The position numbers and the translations under genes were made by a program. Positions 16,891 through 27,157 of a stretch of 64,000 bases of DNA are shown here, in pieces (the stretch's first letter is position 1; the number at the start of each line of letters is the position of its first letter). The DNA comes from Providencia rustigianii DSM 4541 (lineage in GTDB: Bacteria > Pseudomonadota > Gammaproteobacteria > Enterobacterales > Enterobacteriaceae). The notes beneath the pieces were generated by a model. The model saw nothing but the letters and a program-made list of their open reading frames with translations. It was not told the DNA's origin and did no database searches. Location: NCBI RefSeq assembly GCF_000156395.1, contig NZ_GG703818.1:294228-358227 (forward strand), in the 5' to 3' direction.

Positions 16891-19527
16891 TTAGAGGCAT
16901 TCTGCACGGTACTTACTGAGTATTTCTTGCTGGCTCTGTTCCGGCAAAGTGTAGTTAACATGGCACTGTGCATCAGGACCATCGCCCCAACGAGCAATAA
17001 GCTGTCCCGAGAGTGGTAATCCGGTTAAGTAAACTTGACCATCATCCGCAACAATACTGCCGCCGCTGTTCTCTTCTGAGGAAACGACCGCACCAAATGG
17101 CACGGGTTTTCCATTTCGCAGCAATGTCATCAATACCTTCACACCGACTTTAGGGTGGAAATCTGCACGGACAACCGCACCACGAGTAGGAACAACACTC
17201 ACAACCGGATCTTCGAGGTCAACATTATTCGCCAAAGTGTTTGTGTTGAGAGCAATGCGATTTTCACGATACTCGGTGGCATACGGTAAAACCGCATAGC
17301 CACGCCAATCTGTCTCTACGCCAGTTTGATTCTCAACTTTGACATGCCCAGCACCCGGTGCTTTGACCAATACCACAGTGTCATTCATCGGCTGACTCAG
17401 TGTGACGCCGTTAGCATGCGCTAAAATGCCGCCGCTAAAGCCGTAATAAATTTGGCGGAAGCTATCGGTATAGCTATAACCGACGTTCGCATTACCATAT
17501 GCCCCACGGTAATTCAACGAGGTATACCCAGTCGCCGAAGACGTCCCTTGCCCACCTCCGGAATACCCAGTTTGTACGCTATAACTTAAATTATTATCTT
17601 CTAGCAATGTGCCATACAAACCGGCGGTGTTGGTCATTCGCCCTTTCAGATCATTGGATACGTTGTAGCTAGCACTGGCATTGCGCCAGATAGACTGACT
17701 ATCTGAACGAAGCCAATGACTAAACGGAATATTCACGTTCAGCGCCAACATTTGGTCATTCGATTCTTGCCAAGAATTCTTAGATAAACTGTAACTTAAG
17801 CCCCAGTTAATTCCTTCAATTAGCGTATTAATACCAACCTGTAATTGCTTATCAGATTTACTAGTATTCCAATACGTTTCATGACTTCCCGTCACATATA
17901 AAGTGGATTGCTCTCCGATTTGCTGAGTTAAACTCAACTGAACTTTTTCACGCTTGTTGTACGCTAAATTGTAATAATCTGAGAATTTTGGCGTGACATA
18001 GATGACACCATCTTGGGTTGCCAAGTTGTATCCATCCATGCGCTTGTAAGTCGTATCCGCAAATGAGTAATACCCTTTTGTGGAATAGCGATAACCAGCA
18101 AGCTGAATAATTGTGCCCGTCTCATTCAAAGACTTGTTATATAGGAACCGTATTGATTGCCCTTCATGGTTACTGTCATCTGGCAACTTAGCATTCGCAT
18201 GAGTAATATCGACAGATAGCGCCCCAAATATGCCAATATTTTTACCGATACCCGCATTAATCGCTTGATAGCGATTTGCCAATTGCGTTCCACCATATAG
18301 TGTCCAACCATATGATAAACCACGCATTACTGTACCTTGTAAAAAGGTTGGTTTTTCTTGTTGCCCATTACCCGAACGGTAATCACCCACCGTGACCGCA
18401 TATTGCGTGTGACCTTCACGTTGTAATAAAGGTACGGATGAATAAGGCACTGTAAAACTTTTGGTTGAACCATCTGCTTCAGTGATCGTGACTTGAAGGT
18501 CGCCACTGCTCCCTGCGGCATAGAGATCATTAATAACAAATGGCCCCGGCGGGAAAGTATTACGGTAGATTTCATAACCATTTTGTTTAATGGAAACATC
18601 TGCCGTACCTTGTGCCATCCCACGAATAACGGGCGCAAAGCCTCGCTGACTTTCCGGTAACATATTGTCATCCGACGCTAATTGAATACCGCGAAAATTA
18701 AAGCTATCAAAAATGTCACCTGGCGTATAACTGTCACCAATCGTTAAACGGGAACGAATCTGATTAATCCCACGTTCAAGATAAGTATTAATATGCTCCC
18801 AACGCGTTTCACTGTTCGCACTCCCTGTACTGTGACTCCATGTCGAGTTATCACGTAAGCGCCACGCCCCAAAATTTAATCCACTTTGCAGGTTTAAATA
18901 GCTGTAGCTGCTGTTTTTACCATCTTGGTTACGTGCATTACTTCCTGTCAGGCTATAGTTTAAAATTCCAGCTGTAATACCCGAATCCCATAATTCTGGC
19001 GGAATAAAATCTCGGACCCTATCCTTCATAAATAATTGAGGAACAGTGATATTTAAACGCTGTAAACCAACATCGAATCTCGCGGTTGAATCGGTGACCA
19101 ATGAAGTTAAAGGCTCACAAGTATCCTTGGCTAATTTACTGATCTCAGGAATAGCGAGCGTATTTACCCCCATTTTGGCTAACTCACTTTGAGTTACACA
19201 TGGCGATAATTCTTTATTATTTTCATCAATGACAAAGCGAACATCACGTGTAAACAGATAGCCATCATTAAGATAGACATCCACACGGTAAGTACCTTCT
19301 GGAACCTCTTGCCCTTTTTCAAAAGCCGATAAGTCAGCCACTGCGGAAGGGTCGTCGGCCAAAAAGCGCGGATTAAAATACAGCTCAGCCCCTGCCCAAG
19401 AGGGATACAGAGATATGCCAATAAAGAATGTCAATGGAATTAAGGGAAAACGCAGATCAAATCTACATCCCAAAAATGATCCTTTTTCCGAAATTAATTG
19501 CCTTTTTTCAGATGCCAGATATGACAT
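16891..19527 (-). CDS. fimD: Type 1 fimbrial outer-membrane usher FimD
   Basis: An 878-aa usher, the usual FimD length. The signal peptide ends SWAGA; the N-terminal domain ELYFNPRFLADDPSAVADLSAFEKGQEVPEGTYRVDVYLN is FimD-like with a later cysteine pair (LSPCVTQSEL ... KDTCEPL). The barrel contains the plug signature RGFAPVIRGMAQGTADVSIKQNG, and the C-terminal domains end in a cysteine pair (AQCHVNYTL ... YRAECL). It exports and polymerises the products of fimA, I, F, G and H. GGAGGG lies four bases before the ATG. Confidence 0.95.
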   Translation of the reverse strand: MSYLASEKRQLISEKGSFLGCRFDLRFPLIPLTFFIGISLYPSWAGAELYFNPRFLADDPSAVADLSAFEKGQEVPEGTYRVDVYLNDGYLFTRDVRFVIDENNKELSPCVTQSELAKMGVNTLAIPEISKLAKDTCEPLTSLVTDSTARFDVGLQRLNITVPQLFMKDRVRDFIPPELWDSGITAGILNYSLTGSNARNQDGKNSSYSYLNLQSGLNFGAWRLRDNSTWSHSTGSANSETRWEHINTYLERGINQIRSRLTIGDSYTPGDIFDSFNFRGIQLASDDNMLPESQRGFAPVIRGMAQGTADVSIKQNGYEIYRNTFPPGPFVINDLYAAGSSGDLQVTITEADGSTKSFTVPYSSVPLLQREGHTQYAVTVGDYRSGNGQQEKPTFLQGTVMRGLSYGWTLYGGTQLANRYQAINAGIGKNIGIFGALSVDITHANAKLPDDSNHEGQSIRFLYNKSLNETGTIIQLAGYRYSTKGYYSFADTTYKRMDGYNLATQDGVIYVTPKFSDYYNLAYNKREKVQLSLTQQIGEQSTLYVTGSHETYWNTSKSDKQLQVGINTLIEGINWGLSYSLSKNSWQESNDQMLALNVNIPFSHWLRSDSQSIWRNASASYNVSNDLKGRMTNTAGLYGTLLEDNNLSYSVQTGYSGGGQGTSSATGYTSLNYRGAYGNANVGYSYTDSFRQIYYGFSGGILAHANGVTLSQPMNDTVVLVKAPGAGHVKVENQTGVETDWRGYAVLPYATEYRENRIALNTNTLANNVDLEDPVVSVVPTRGAVVRADFHPKVGVKVLMTLLRNGKPVPFGAVVSSEENSGGSIVADDGQVYLTGLPLSGQLIARWGDGPDAQCHVNYTLPEQSQQEILSKYRAECL

Positions 19528-19618
19528 GATCCCTCCAATCCGATCAATGACGTCTCTCAGTAAACTCTTTGATTCAGAATGATATTTAGCGCTTTATTAA
19601 GAATAAGAAAGCCAGCCT

Positions 19619-20317
19619 TTACTGAGTTTTCCCTGTCATTTTCGCAGTTAACGCACCGTAATCATTGATGGTTTTATAGCTAATCGCACCATTCGCATTG
19701 ACAGGCACATTAATAGATACCTCACCAAACGGAGGAACGAGGGTATTTTCCAATTTCACTGAACCGACATTGAGATCTGTCACTGTGGCGTAATACGGTG
19801 TTGGATTGATAACAGACAGCACTTGAGCTTGTCGTTTGAAACGCAATGCTTCAGCAACGGTATCCGGAGAAACCGATAAACCGGTTGGGCGATAATACAA
19901 TTTGATACGGCTGATAATGGCAAGTTGCAGCGTATTTTCGTTCATCTGAGCCTTATCCATCGCCGGTATCGCTTTAACGTTTAACCAGAAAAGGCTTTCT
20001 CTATCTTTCGGTAGCTGGTTATTTGTTGCATCAATAATGCGTAACGTATTTTCTTTTTTACCTTTCATCGAAAACAGTGGTGGTGTAATCGCAAATTGGT
20101 TATCTTTCTGGCCGTTAGCGTTTTCTACCCATGATTGGATAAGAAATACACTTTTGTCATCATTATTTGTTACGGCAAGTTGAACCTGCTTTTGATCCGC
20201 AGGATAAATTACGCGAGTTGCACCTAATGCAACCCCTGCATAGACCTGAGTGGATACACCAGAACAGAGTAAGATAAATAAGGCTGTAATAAGTTGACGA
20301 GTTATTCTTGTTTTCAT
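19619..20317 (-). CDS. fimC: Type 1 fimbrial periplasmic chaperone FimC
   Basis: A 232-aa chaperone of the short-loop (FGS) class. A signal peptide ends STQVYA; the mature N-terminus GVALGATRVIYPADQKQVQLAVTNND holds the cleft Arg, and the G1 strand TLQLAIISRIKLYYRPTGLS holds the cleft Lys. NPTPYYATVTDLNVG matches domain 2. I use the ATG at 20317 with AAGGA upstream; the longer frame would overlap fimI and add 24 non-signal residues. Confidence 0.93.
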   Translation of the reverse strand: MKTRITRQLITALFILLCSGVSTQVYAGVALGATRVIYPADQKQVQLAVTNNDDKSVFLIQSWVENANGQKDNQFAITPPLFSMKGKKENTLRIIDATNNQLPKDRESLFWLNVKAIPAMDKAQMNENTLQLAIISRIKLYYRPTGLSVSPDTVAEALRFKRQAQVLSVINPTPYYATVTDLNVGSVKLENTLVPPFGEVSINVPVNANGAISYKTINDYGALTAKMTGKTQ

Positions 20318-20381
20318 GTTTACATCTGTCCTTCTTTGACTAAAAAAATTTAAAATATCTGTGACTATTTTTTTTAGATTC

Positions 20382-20918
20382 TTATTCATAGGTTAGCGAG
20401 AACAATGCTTGTGCATTGGCCTTTCCACCGGTAATTTCATAGCTAGTCGCACGATACTTAGCGACAAAATGTAATGTCATATCACCATTGGTGATGCGAT
20501 CAATTCTTCGAGGTGTGCTGTTTATAGGAATCAACGTATTGGTTGAATCAAAAATAGCTAATCCCACGCCTTGCGCAGTATTCGGTTCATCACCAACAGA
20601 AAATATATCGGGGTTCTTATCATTCGCGACCCCAGAAAAAGTGATGGAAACATATTCACTGACAGCCTGAGTACATTCTCGAAGATGAATATCAAAGATA
20701 ACGGGTGCCGTATCTTGACCCGGAGCATGCAACATATTGGTTCGCAGTTGCCCCATGTTAACGGTCAAAGTTCGATCTGACGTTTCGACACTACAAGCCT
20801 CTGCAATCAACACCCCTTGAAAGCGCATTCCGCCGCCGGGAAGCTGAACTTTCCATTTATTTCCAGCTTGCAGAAATGGGGAAAACAGAAGCAGTAGACC
20901 AAGCATCAGCCCTCTCAT
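20382..20918 (-). CDS. fimI: Type 1 fimbrial subunit FimI-like
   Basis: A 178-aa pilin with a short signal peptide (MRGLMLGLLLLFSPFLQAG), first cysteine in IAEACSVETSDRTLTVNMGQL, second in HLRECTQAV and C-terminal ANAQALFSLTYE. Position between fimA and fimC is that of fimI, whose product ends or anchors the rod in E. coli. AAGGTG lies upstream of the ATG at good spacing. Function by analogy only. Confidence 0.85.
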   Translation of the reverse strand: MRGLMLGLLLLFSPFLQAGNKWKVQLPGGGMRFQGVLIAEACSVETSDRTLTVNMGQLRTNMLHAPGQDTAPVIFDIHLRECTQAVSEYVSITFSGVANDKNPDIFSVGDEPNTAQGVGLAIFDSTNTLIPINSTPRRIDRITNGDMTLHFVAKYRATSYEITGGKANAQALFSLTYE

Positions 20919-20998
20919 GAATATTCACCTTTTTAGTTTCGTTTATAAAAAACCATCCTTGGTTTATCTAACTCGATATCCTTAACGTTTTTTAGTGA

Positions 20999-21547
20999 TT
21001 ATTCGTATTGAACAGCAAATGTTGCATCCGCATTAGCAACACCCGCAGTGGTTGCACCCAATGCGAAGTAGCGAGCTTGGAATGGCAGCACGTTAGCACC
21101 ATCATTTAACGTAATCGGGCTACCAAATGTTGCACCATCCAGACCTAATGGTACGCTTTTACCATCTAAAATTTGGATACCAACATTTGTTGCTGCACCT
21201 GAAGCAGAAGAAGCAACGGATAATACTGTTGGGTTAGCTGCGTTAGCAGATACGCCGGTGAAAGCAACTTTTGCAGAAGTTGCAACTTCAGTGTCACAGT
21301 CATTCAGCTGGATATTGAAACCAACAGGACCACTGGTATCGCCTAATTTTGCCAGCTTAGCGGTACGAACTTGACCAAGGCGAACAGTTTGCTCTACAGA
21401 GCCAGCATCAACAGCACACGCTGCGTTTACTAACTCACCTTTAAAATGTACAGTGCCGCCATTAACTGTTGTGGTTGCAGCAAAAGCAGCAACTGAACTT
21501 AAAGACAGAGCAGAAACAACAACAAGTGCTAATGATTTAACTTTCAT
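20999..21547 (-). CDS. fimA: Type 1 major fimbrial subunit FimA
   Basis: A 182-aa pilin forming the fimbrial rod. The signal peptide [23 protein letters not shown] precedes [42 protein letters not shown], almost the textbook FimA N-terminus, with the second cysteine in LNDCDTEV and a donor-strand C-terminus [17 protein letters not shown] precedes the ATG by six bases. The 150 bp to the upstream regulator gene hold a 15-bp perfect inverted repeat. No fimB/fimE recombinase gene or paired invertible-element repeats are seen nearby. Confidence 0.95.
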   Translation of the reverse strand: MKVKSLALVVVSALSLSSVAAFAATTTVNGGTVHFKGELVNAACAVDAGSVEQTVRLGQVRTAKLAKLGDTSGPVGFNIQLNDCDTEVATSAKVAFTGVSANAANPTVLSVASSASGAATNVGIQILDGKSVPLGLDGATFGSPITLNDGANVLPFQARYFALGATTAGVANADATFAVQYE

Positions 21548-21639
21548 AAAGATTCCTTATGTTTATGTTTATTTATTGCAAAAATTAATAATACAAGAGG
21601 GTTAAATGACGCCTGATAACACCATAATTAAAATGATCG

Positions 21640-21677
21640 AATTTAATTGAATTACGATTTTATAATTCAATTAAATT
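21640..21677. repeat. 15-bp perfect inverted repeat between regulator and fimA (operon 2)
   Basis: AATTTAATTGAATTA (21640-21654) and TAATTCAATTAAATT (21663-21677) are exact reverse complements separated by eight bases. It lies 20 bases past the regulator stop codon and about 90 bases before fimA. No T-run follows, so it is not a textbook terminator; it may still act as a transcript-end barrier or stabilising hairpin. Confidence 0.75.
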
Positions 21678-21697
21678 TAAATGTTTTTTAGATGCTA

Positions 21698-21973
21698 TTA
21701 CCTGTTTTTTGAGTTCCCGTGTTCATAGGGATCAGCAAAGCATTTTATTTGCTCAAAAAAAATATCGATATCATATCTATTCATCTCTAGAGCATTGAAT
21801 AGGATCATTAGCTTATCAAACGTTATATTATTAACACCATTTTCATAACGTGATATTTGCTGTTGGCTGACATTAATTCTTTTCGCTAATTCAGTTCCGG
21901 TTAATCCAGTTCTCCTACGATAAGACTTCAACATTTTGCCAATATTATTTGATAGCGGATCATTCTCTTGCAT
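21698..21973 (-). CDS. MrpJ-like XRE-family regulator of operon 2
   Basis: A 91-aa protein, almost all of it a helix-turn-helix domain (TGLTGTELAKRINVSQQQISRYENGVNNITFDKLM, about residues 23-57). It shares the VSQQQISRYENG recognition segment with the regulators of operons 1 and 3. It is encoded upstream of fimA on the same strand. By analogy with MrpJ it may activate or tune fimbrial genes and repress motility. A GATCGGTTTTTTCGATC-type repeat upstream is a candidate self-binding site. Confidence 0.82.
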   Translation of the reverse strand: MQENDPLSNNIGKMLKSYRRRTGLTGTELAKRINVSQQQISRYENGVNNITFDKLMILFNALEMNRYDIDIFFEQIKCFADPYEHGNSKNR

Positions 21974-22080
21974 ACTAAACCTCTCAAATCATTTTAGTTG
22001 ACTAATTTTATGTATTGTCGATAAAGGAAATATTCGTCAACTCTTATTAAGGTATAGAATGATACTTATAGTTAAAAATT

Positions 22081-22159
22081 GGTTTTTCCGATCAAATAAG
22101 TGATATTTGATAGCCAGTAACTATTATGAGTGCTAATTTTGATCGGTTTTTTCGATCAA
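22081..22159. promoter_or_regulatory. Repeated GGTTTTT(C/T)CGATCAA element with inverted repeat
   Basis: GGTTTTTCCGATCAA (22081-22095) recurs as GGTTTTTTCGATCAA (22145-22159). The second copy also forms a 7-bp inverted repeat, TTGATCG (22139-22145) against CGATCAA (22153-22159). Both lie 110-190 bp upstream of the operon 2 regulator gene, so they are candidate operators. Direct evidence is only the repetition. Confidence 0.4.
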
Positions 22160-23232
22160 CTCAGCTAGAGAGTAAAAAAAAGTCTTTATTTATTATAAGT
22201 CTAACCAAAGTTAAATTTGACACAAAAAATGAAAATCGAATTTAGACATTTAGACGTTAAAAATCAATTACGCGCAATTCGCGTAATTTAGAAACAATAA
22301 TTTACAATAAATAAGTAAATTCCACATAAAATAGAAAAAACAAAAAACTTGATCTAGATTTTGAATATTTAATACAAAACAAAAATATCCGAAATAAGAG
22401 TTTTTTTAATAATCAGTCATAAAAAGACTGATTGCAAAATAAGATAGATAAAAGAATAAAATAATCAAAACAGAAATAACCAACAATTATAGACGCCAAA
22501 ACAATACACTAAAAAGTTATAATTATGTAAAAAAAAATATAAAAAAAATGACCTCGATCAATAATCAATATAGTTTACTAATATATAAAATGACATTTTA
22601 ATTAGAAAAAAATTCTATATTTATAATATTTGAAAGGTTATTAATAAGTTGTTCTTCATTTAGAGGCACCAACTCACCATGAGAGTATTGTCAATAATTA
22701 TTAATGATTCGCATTCACAACGCTTTCAGGGCAATCCCACCATTCTAGATTTCCCCCCTAATCCATAACCGTTCCAATAGGTAAGAATAATTTTAGAATT
22801 TTAATGAAAGATTGAAATCTGATGTGAGCACTTCACAGGAAAAATGAGCATTGAAAAAATAGACTATGGACCATCACGAAGGGTACTAATGAGACTACGC
22901 TTCCAATATGGCAAGTAATTAGCCCGTACTTTTCTAGCCAAACGTATAAAAATATTGCTGATAAATGTCAAAATACGATTTAGCCTTTTGCTCAATAACA
23001 TCAACTAATGAAAAAATTCGTAGTAAAAAAAGAATGCATCCACCCCTAAATTTTTATTTAAAATAAGATAAACCAAAGGATTAGCATATTTACTATTATG
23101 ATGAAACGGATAAATGCTTAATTGAAAATAGTCGAATTCTTGATGGGAATTTTAGATTCCATTATCGAAATAGGCCTAAAAACAACTCAATCAAGAATAA
23201 AACCCCAGTATTTTCAAGTGATTGAGATTATC

Positions 23233-23246
23233 TTGAGGTATATCAA
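23233..23246 (+). promoter_or_regulatory. FNR-like site upstream of ydeP
   Basis: TTGAG-GTAT-ATCAA matches 9 of 10 FNR consensus positions, about 235 bp upstream of the ydeP start. Anaerobic control would suit a molybdoenzyme, but distance and AT-richness make this tentative. Confidence 0.35.
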
Positions 23247-23374
23247 ATCAATCTAAGGTCAAATGAAAATTTGATTTGCCTTTAATAAATTATCACTTTA
23301 TTAATATAAGGTAGTCTCTTATTGTTATTATTAATATTTGATATGTTTTTATTGGTTATGAATTTAGTTTCTCA

Positions 23375-23449
23375 TCATAATTAGACTGTAATAAACCGAT
23401 GTTTCTCGCTCTATTCAAATCATAATTAGACTGTAATAAATCAATGTTT
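23375..23449. repeat. Duplicated 30-bp element just upstream of ydeP
   Basis: The segment at 23375-23404 recurs at 23420-23449 with 28 of 30 bases identical (shared core AATTAGACTGTAATAAA), a 45-bp period. The second copy ends 32 bp before the start codon, so the pair overlaps the likely promoter. A tandem regulator-binding site is the simplest reading. Confidence 0.7.
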
Positions 23450-23480
23450 ATTTTTTGTTATATTTAAATTAGAAAGAGTA

Positions 23481-25775
23481 ATGCAAATGAAAGAAAAAAT
23501 TGAAGATTATACTGGGCCTGCTGCAGGCTGGGGGGCAGTTAAAGCCGTTGCTGAAGCGATACGCGAGCAAATGGAAATAGTGCCAGATATTATTACCATG
23601 TTTGAAATGAATAAACCGCAAGGTTTTGATTGCCCTGGCTGTGCATGGCCAGATCCTAAACACAGTGCATCATTTGATGTTTGTGAAAATGGTGCGAAAG
23701 CCATGGCATGGGAAGCGACAGCAAAAAAAACCACACCTGAATTTTTTGCGAAACACACTGTCAGTGAATTGTTAACATGGGCAGATTACGATTTAGAAAA
23801 TGAAGGGCGCTTAACTCACCCAATGAAGTACAATGCTCAAACCGATCATTATGAACCCATAGAATGGAATGATGCATTCAACCAAATAGGTCAGCTCTTA
23901 TCCCATTACCCCGACCCAAACTCTGTCGAATTTTATACCTCCGGTAGAACCTCTAATGAAGCCGCATTCTTATATCAACTTTTTGCCAGAGAATACGGTA
24001 CCAACAATTTCCCTGACTGCTCGAATATGTGCCATGAACCAACCAGCGTTGGTCTTGCTGCTGCGATAGGGGTCGGCAAAGGAACGGTGTTACTGGAAGA
24101 TTTTGATAAAGCGGATTTGGTTATTTGCATTGGTCATAATCCGGGCACTAACCATCCCAGAATGCTCAGCTCCCTACGGGAAATATCAAAACGTGGCGCT
24201 AAAATTATCGCCATTAATCCACTTCGAGAGAGGGGATTAGAACGATTTACCTACCCTCAAGATCCGATCGAAATGTTAACGCTTGAGTCTACCCCTTTAG
24301 CAGAACATTACTATAAAGTGCGCATTGGTGGGGATACCGCTCTAATGAAAGGTATCATGCGCGTAATTATTGAGCTACACGATGCCGCAGTAGCCAAAGG
24401 GCAAGCCCCAATATTAGATAATGAATTTATACAAAACCACACTGTTGGTTTTGATGCGCTTAAACACGATATTCTGTCTACCCGCTGGGAGGATATTTTA
24501 TCTATTAGTGGTGTAACTCAAAGTGAAATAGAGCAAATCGCTCAGCTCTACATTGAAGCAAAAAGCACCATAATTTGTTACGGCATGGGAATTACTCAGC
24601 ATCAACATGGTACTCAAAATATTCAGCAACTTGTCAACTTACTGTTATTAAAAGGTAATATTGGTAGAGATGGTGCAGGAATTTGTCCATTACGAGGTCA
24701 TTCGAATGTACAAGGTGACCGAACTGTTGGTATCACAGAAAAACCAAGCCAAGCATTTCTAGATAAAATTGAACAACGTTTTGGCTTTAAGCCGCCAGCA
24801 GCTTTTGGGCATGCTGCGGTTGCAAGTCTGCAAGCCATTTCACAAGGTAGTGCGCGGGCGCTGATCTGTATGGGTGGAAATCTCGCGGTTGCAATGCCAG
24901 ATAAAGATGCCTGTTATAGCGGAATGAAAAAACTCGATTTAGCCGTTCATATAGGAACAAAGCTCAATCGCTCACATTTGTTAACCTCAAAAAATACCTT
25001 TTTATTCCCTGTATTAGGGCGTACGGAAAAAGATATTCAAAAATCTGGACCACAAAGTATTACCGTTGAAGATTCAATGTCGATGGTACATGCCTCCCAC
25101 GGGAAATTAAAACCTGCCAGCCCACATTTGAAATCTGAATGTGCAATTGTTGCTGGACTCGCTAAAGCGACTCTTCCTCACACGAAAGTTGAGTGGGATG
25201 AGTTTATTGATGATTACGATAAAATTCGTGATGCCATGGAAGCTATATTACCGGGTTTCGAAGATTATAATGCACGAATTCGTGTTCCTGGTGGTTTCCA
25301 TCTAACCAATGCAGCCTCACAGCGTAAGTGGTTAACATCATCTGGAAAAGCTAACTTTATGACAACCAAAGGGGTTATTGAAGATCCCAAATCCGCAATA
25401 CACAGTGAGTTAATTTTGGCGACGCTACGCAGTCATGACCAATATAATACGACGATTTATGGGATGAATGACCGTTATCGTGGTGTTTTTGGGCAACGAG
25501 ATGTGATGTTTATTAGCGAAGCTCAAGCCAAAAAACAAAATTTATCTGCGGGTGATCGCGTCAATATTATCGCTTTAGATAATGAACAAAAGCGCACAAA
25601 TCGCCGTTTAGATAATCTGAAGGTGGTGATCTATGATATGGCCGATCGCTGTGTTGCTACCTATTTCCCTGAAGCCAATAATTTAATTGCGCTCGATAAT
25701 TTTGATCCTCAAAGTGGTATTCCAGCTTATAAAAACATTCCAATTCTTTTGGAAAAAGTGGATGTTGCCAGCTAG
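23481..25775 (+). CDS. ydeP: YdeP-like molybdopterin oxidoreductase (FdhF/YdeP family)
   Basis: A 764-aa cytoplasmic protein close to E. coli YdeP, a formate-dehydrogenase-like molybdoenzyme of unknown substrate linked to acid resistance. It begins with an aromatic-rich N-terminus and the CPGC motif in [18 protein letters not shown]. The molybdopterin segments follow ([56 protein letters not shown]) and a C-terminal dinucleotide-binding domain ([20 protein letters not shown]). There is no Tat signal. The start may be ATG 23481 or the next in-frame ATG two codons on. A terminator follows, so it is monocistronic. Codon use is ordinary for the window. Confidence 0.92.
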   Translation: MQMKEKIEDYTGPAAGWGAVKAVAEAIREQMEIVPDIITMFEMNKPQGFDCPGCAWPDPKHSASFDVCENGAKAMAWEATAKKTTPEFFAKHTVSELLTWADYDLENEGRLTHPMKYNAQTDHYEPIEWNDAFNQIGQLLSHYPDPNSVEFYTSGRTSNEAAFLYQLFAREYGTNNFPDCSNMCHEPTSVGLAAAIGVGKGTVLLEDFDKADLVICIGHNPGTNHPRMLSSLREISKRGAKIIAINPLRERGLERFTYPQDPIEMLTLESTPLAEHYYKVRIGGDTALMKGIMRVIIELHDAAVAKGQAPILDNEFIQNHTVGFDALKHDILSTRWEDILSISGVTQSEIEQIAQLYIEAKSTIICYGMGITQHQHGTQNIQQLVNLLLLKGNIGRDGAGICPLRGHSNVQGDRTVGITEKPSQAFLDKIEQRFGFKPPAAFGHAAVASLQAISQGSARALICMGGNLAVAMPDKDACYSGMKKLDLAVHIGTKLNRSHLLTSKNTFLFPVLGRTEKDIQKSGPQSITVEDSMSMVHASHGKLKPASPHLKSECAIVAGLAKATLPHTKVEWDEFIDDYDKIRDAMEAILPGFEDYNARIRVPGGFHLTNAASQRKWLTSSGKANFMTTKGVIEDPKSAIHSELILATLRSHDQYNTTIYGMNDRYRGVFGQRDVMFISEAQAKKQNLSAGDRVNIIALDNEQKRTNRRLDNLKVVIYDMADRCVATYFPEANNLIALDNFDPQSGIPAYKNIPILLEKVDVAS

Positions 25776-25790
25776 TTATTGTGCCCAGAT

Positions 25791-25828
25791 AAAGCGGTCT
25801 TGATAACACATCGAGGCTGCTTTTTTTT
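25791..25828 (+). terminator. Terminator of ydeP
   Basis: AAAGCGGTCTTGAT (25791-25804) pairs with ATCGAGGCTGCTTT (25810-25823) over 14 positions with three G-U pairs, with a five-base loop, followed by a run of T to 25828. It begins 15 bases after the stop codon. Confidence 0.85.
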
Positions 25829-26559
25829 GAAATGCTAGGCATATAAATGTCATTTTTGGGAATAATGGTTTGATACAAACTGAGCAGTGTAAGTTATAGC
25901 GCCCTTATCCTAGCTTTCAGACTGATATTGAAGGCTATACCACTAAATTCCTCATTTTGACCAGCCTCCCCCACTTAAATTTGTTTCAATACCATAAATG
26001 AAACAACAGTCTTAAAGCCATTGTGTTATTTTTAATCCAATCAAATGTGATTTACATCACAATCAATCACCCCCTAAGTCAAATTAAATGTTGTTTAATG
26101 TCATAAAAGTCACATTTCGACATATTTTTTTATACCTTCGATTTTAAATTCATAATTGTTACTAAGCATGTATCTATAAAATAAAGCATAGATGATTGAA
26201 TTTTATTGTTTTTTTTAACTTCAATTAGAGGGCACCCTTTTAACATCAAGATTTCAAAATGTAAGTGTTAATAAATGTTATTTTTAATACTTAATTCTGT
26301 ATTCGACTCTTAAAGTGACAAAAAATGAAGTTTATCACTACCAATTTTAAGCACATTACGAGTAAGGATATCGCAACCTTTTGTTATTTATTTAATTTAA
26401 CAAAGCTAGCGTGTTAGTAATATGTAAATCATGCTTTAAATGAACAAACTCATAAATTTCCTACTATTGTTTTTACTCATATATTGTTTAAAAATAAAAA
26501 CAGATTCGTGCTTACGCATTTGTTTAATATGTTTTGAAATTGATTCTTATGTAAGGTTT
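25829..26559. other. AT-rich region upstream of fimbrial operon 3
   Basis: About 730 bp with no credible gene. The open frame running into the regulator from 26440 has no ribosome-binding site and encodes an unconserved hydrophobic lead, so it is taken as leader and not as coding. The CRP site is the only clear element. Confidence 0.6.
26046..26061. promoter_or_regulatory. Perfect CRP site upstream of fimbrial operon 3
   Basis: TGTGA-TTTACA-TCACA matches the CRP core TGTGA-N6-TCACA exactly, with AAA before it as in the full consensus. The inner part (GTGAT-TTAC-ATCAC) also resembles an FNR box at 8 of 10 positions. It lies about 500 bp upstream of the operon 3 regulator gene. Which promoter it serves is not established. 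Confidence 0.55.
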
Positions 26560-26886
26560 ATGATGAGTTTGAAAAAAATAGAGAGAATTACAGAATCATT
26601 TTCTCAAGCTATCGCAGATGAAATTGCAAGCTTAAGAAGGAAAAGATTATTATCAGGTAGACAATTAGGTTCACTCATTGGAGTTTCCCAACAACAGATT
26701 TCACGCTATGAAAATGGTATCTGTGAAATAACGTTATCTACTTTATGTATTTTGCTTCATTACTTGGGTGTATCTTTAGAAACATTCTTCTTCTTTGTTT
26801 CTGAACGTATAGAAACTAAGGAACCTGAGCTTTACGGTGAGTTTAATTTATTATTTGAGCAACATGGTGCTCTAATTTCAAAATAA
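26560..26886 (+). CDS. MrpJ-like XRE-family regulator of operon 3
   Basis: A 108-aa protein with a helix-turn-helix domain at about residues 25-80 (LSGRQLGSLIGVSQQQISRYENGICEITLSTL). The GVSQQQISRYENG stretch is nearly identical to that of the operon 1 and 2 regulators. I start at the tandem ATGATG (26560/26563), which has AAGG just upstream, and reject the 40-residue hydrophobic extension of the longer frame. It precedes the first pilin gene by about 370 bp containing a terminator-like hairpin, so it may be transcribed largely on its own. Confidence 0.8.
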   Translation: MMSLKKIERITESFSQAIADEIASLRRKRLLSGRQLGSLIGVSQQQISRYENGICEITLSTLCILLHYLGVSLETFFFFVSERIETKEPELYGEFNLLFEQHGALISK

Positions 26887-26894
26887 ATCACAGT

Positions 26895-26977
26895 GGATTA
26901 ATAACACTATATTAGCGTTAAATTTAACTTTATTTAAATTAAACCAACTTATTAATTAAGATTAATATTATTAATCC
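26895..26977. repeat. 10-bp inverted repeat in the regulator-pilin gap of operon 3
   Basis: GGATTAATAA (26895-26904) and TTATTAATCC (26968-26977) are exact reverse complements 63 bases apart, directly after the regulator stop codon. AT-rich, so significance is uncertain. Confidence 0.4.
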
Positions 26978-27117
26978 ATAAAAACCATTAAATTAAAAAT
27001 CCATTTCTCATGGATATTTTCTATTTATTTCAATAAATATTTTTAATATGGCTTTATTTAAAGCTATCTATTTTTTTAATTAATTAAGTCAAATTAGATT
27101 AATACAAAAATCATTGT

Positions 27118-27157
27118 AGACACGCTTGCTTTTAGCTCAATGAGCGCGTCTGTTTTT
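27118..27157 (+). terminator. Terminator-like hairpin between regulator and first pilin gene (operon 3)
   Basis: AGACACGCT (27118-27126) pairs with AGCGCGTCT (27143-27151) with one mismatch, and GTTTTT follows. This is the only GC-containing segment in a 366-bp AT-rich gap (26887-27252), which otherwise shows no gene. It would end or attenuate regulator transcription before the pilin gene. Confidence 0.6.

Larger units (their letters stand above)
21974..23480. other. 1.5-kb AT-rich region between fim operon 2 and ydeP
   Basis: No credible gene is found on either strand; frames are short and without recognisable products. Besides the repeats and FNR-like site listed separately I see nothing that explains its length. 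It could be the remains of a lost gene, for example a recombinase, but no residue-level trace supports that. Confidence 0.55.

Noticed and set aside
22160-23232. CRISPR array or small RNA in the long AT-rich gap before ydeP
   Set aside because: No regularly spaced repeats and no promoter-terminator pair enclosing a structured segment were seen.
26440-26559. 40-residue hydrophobic N-terminal extension of the operon 3 regulator
   Set aside because: No ribosome-binding site before it, no counterpart in the two sister regulators, and a better-placed tandem ATG follows.
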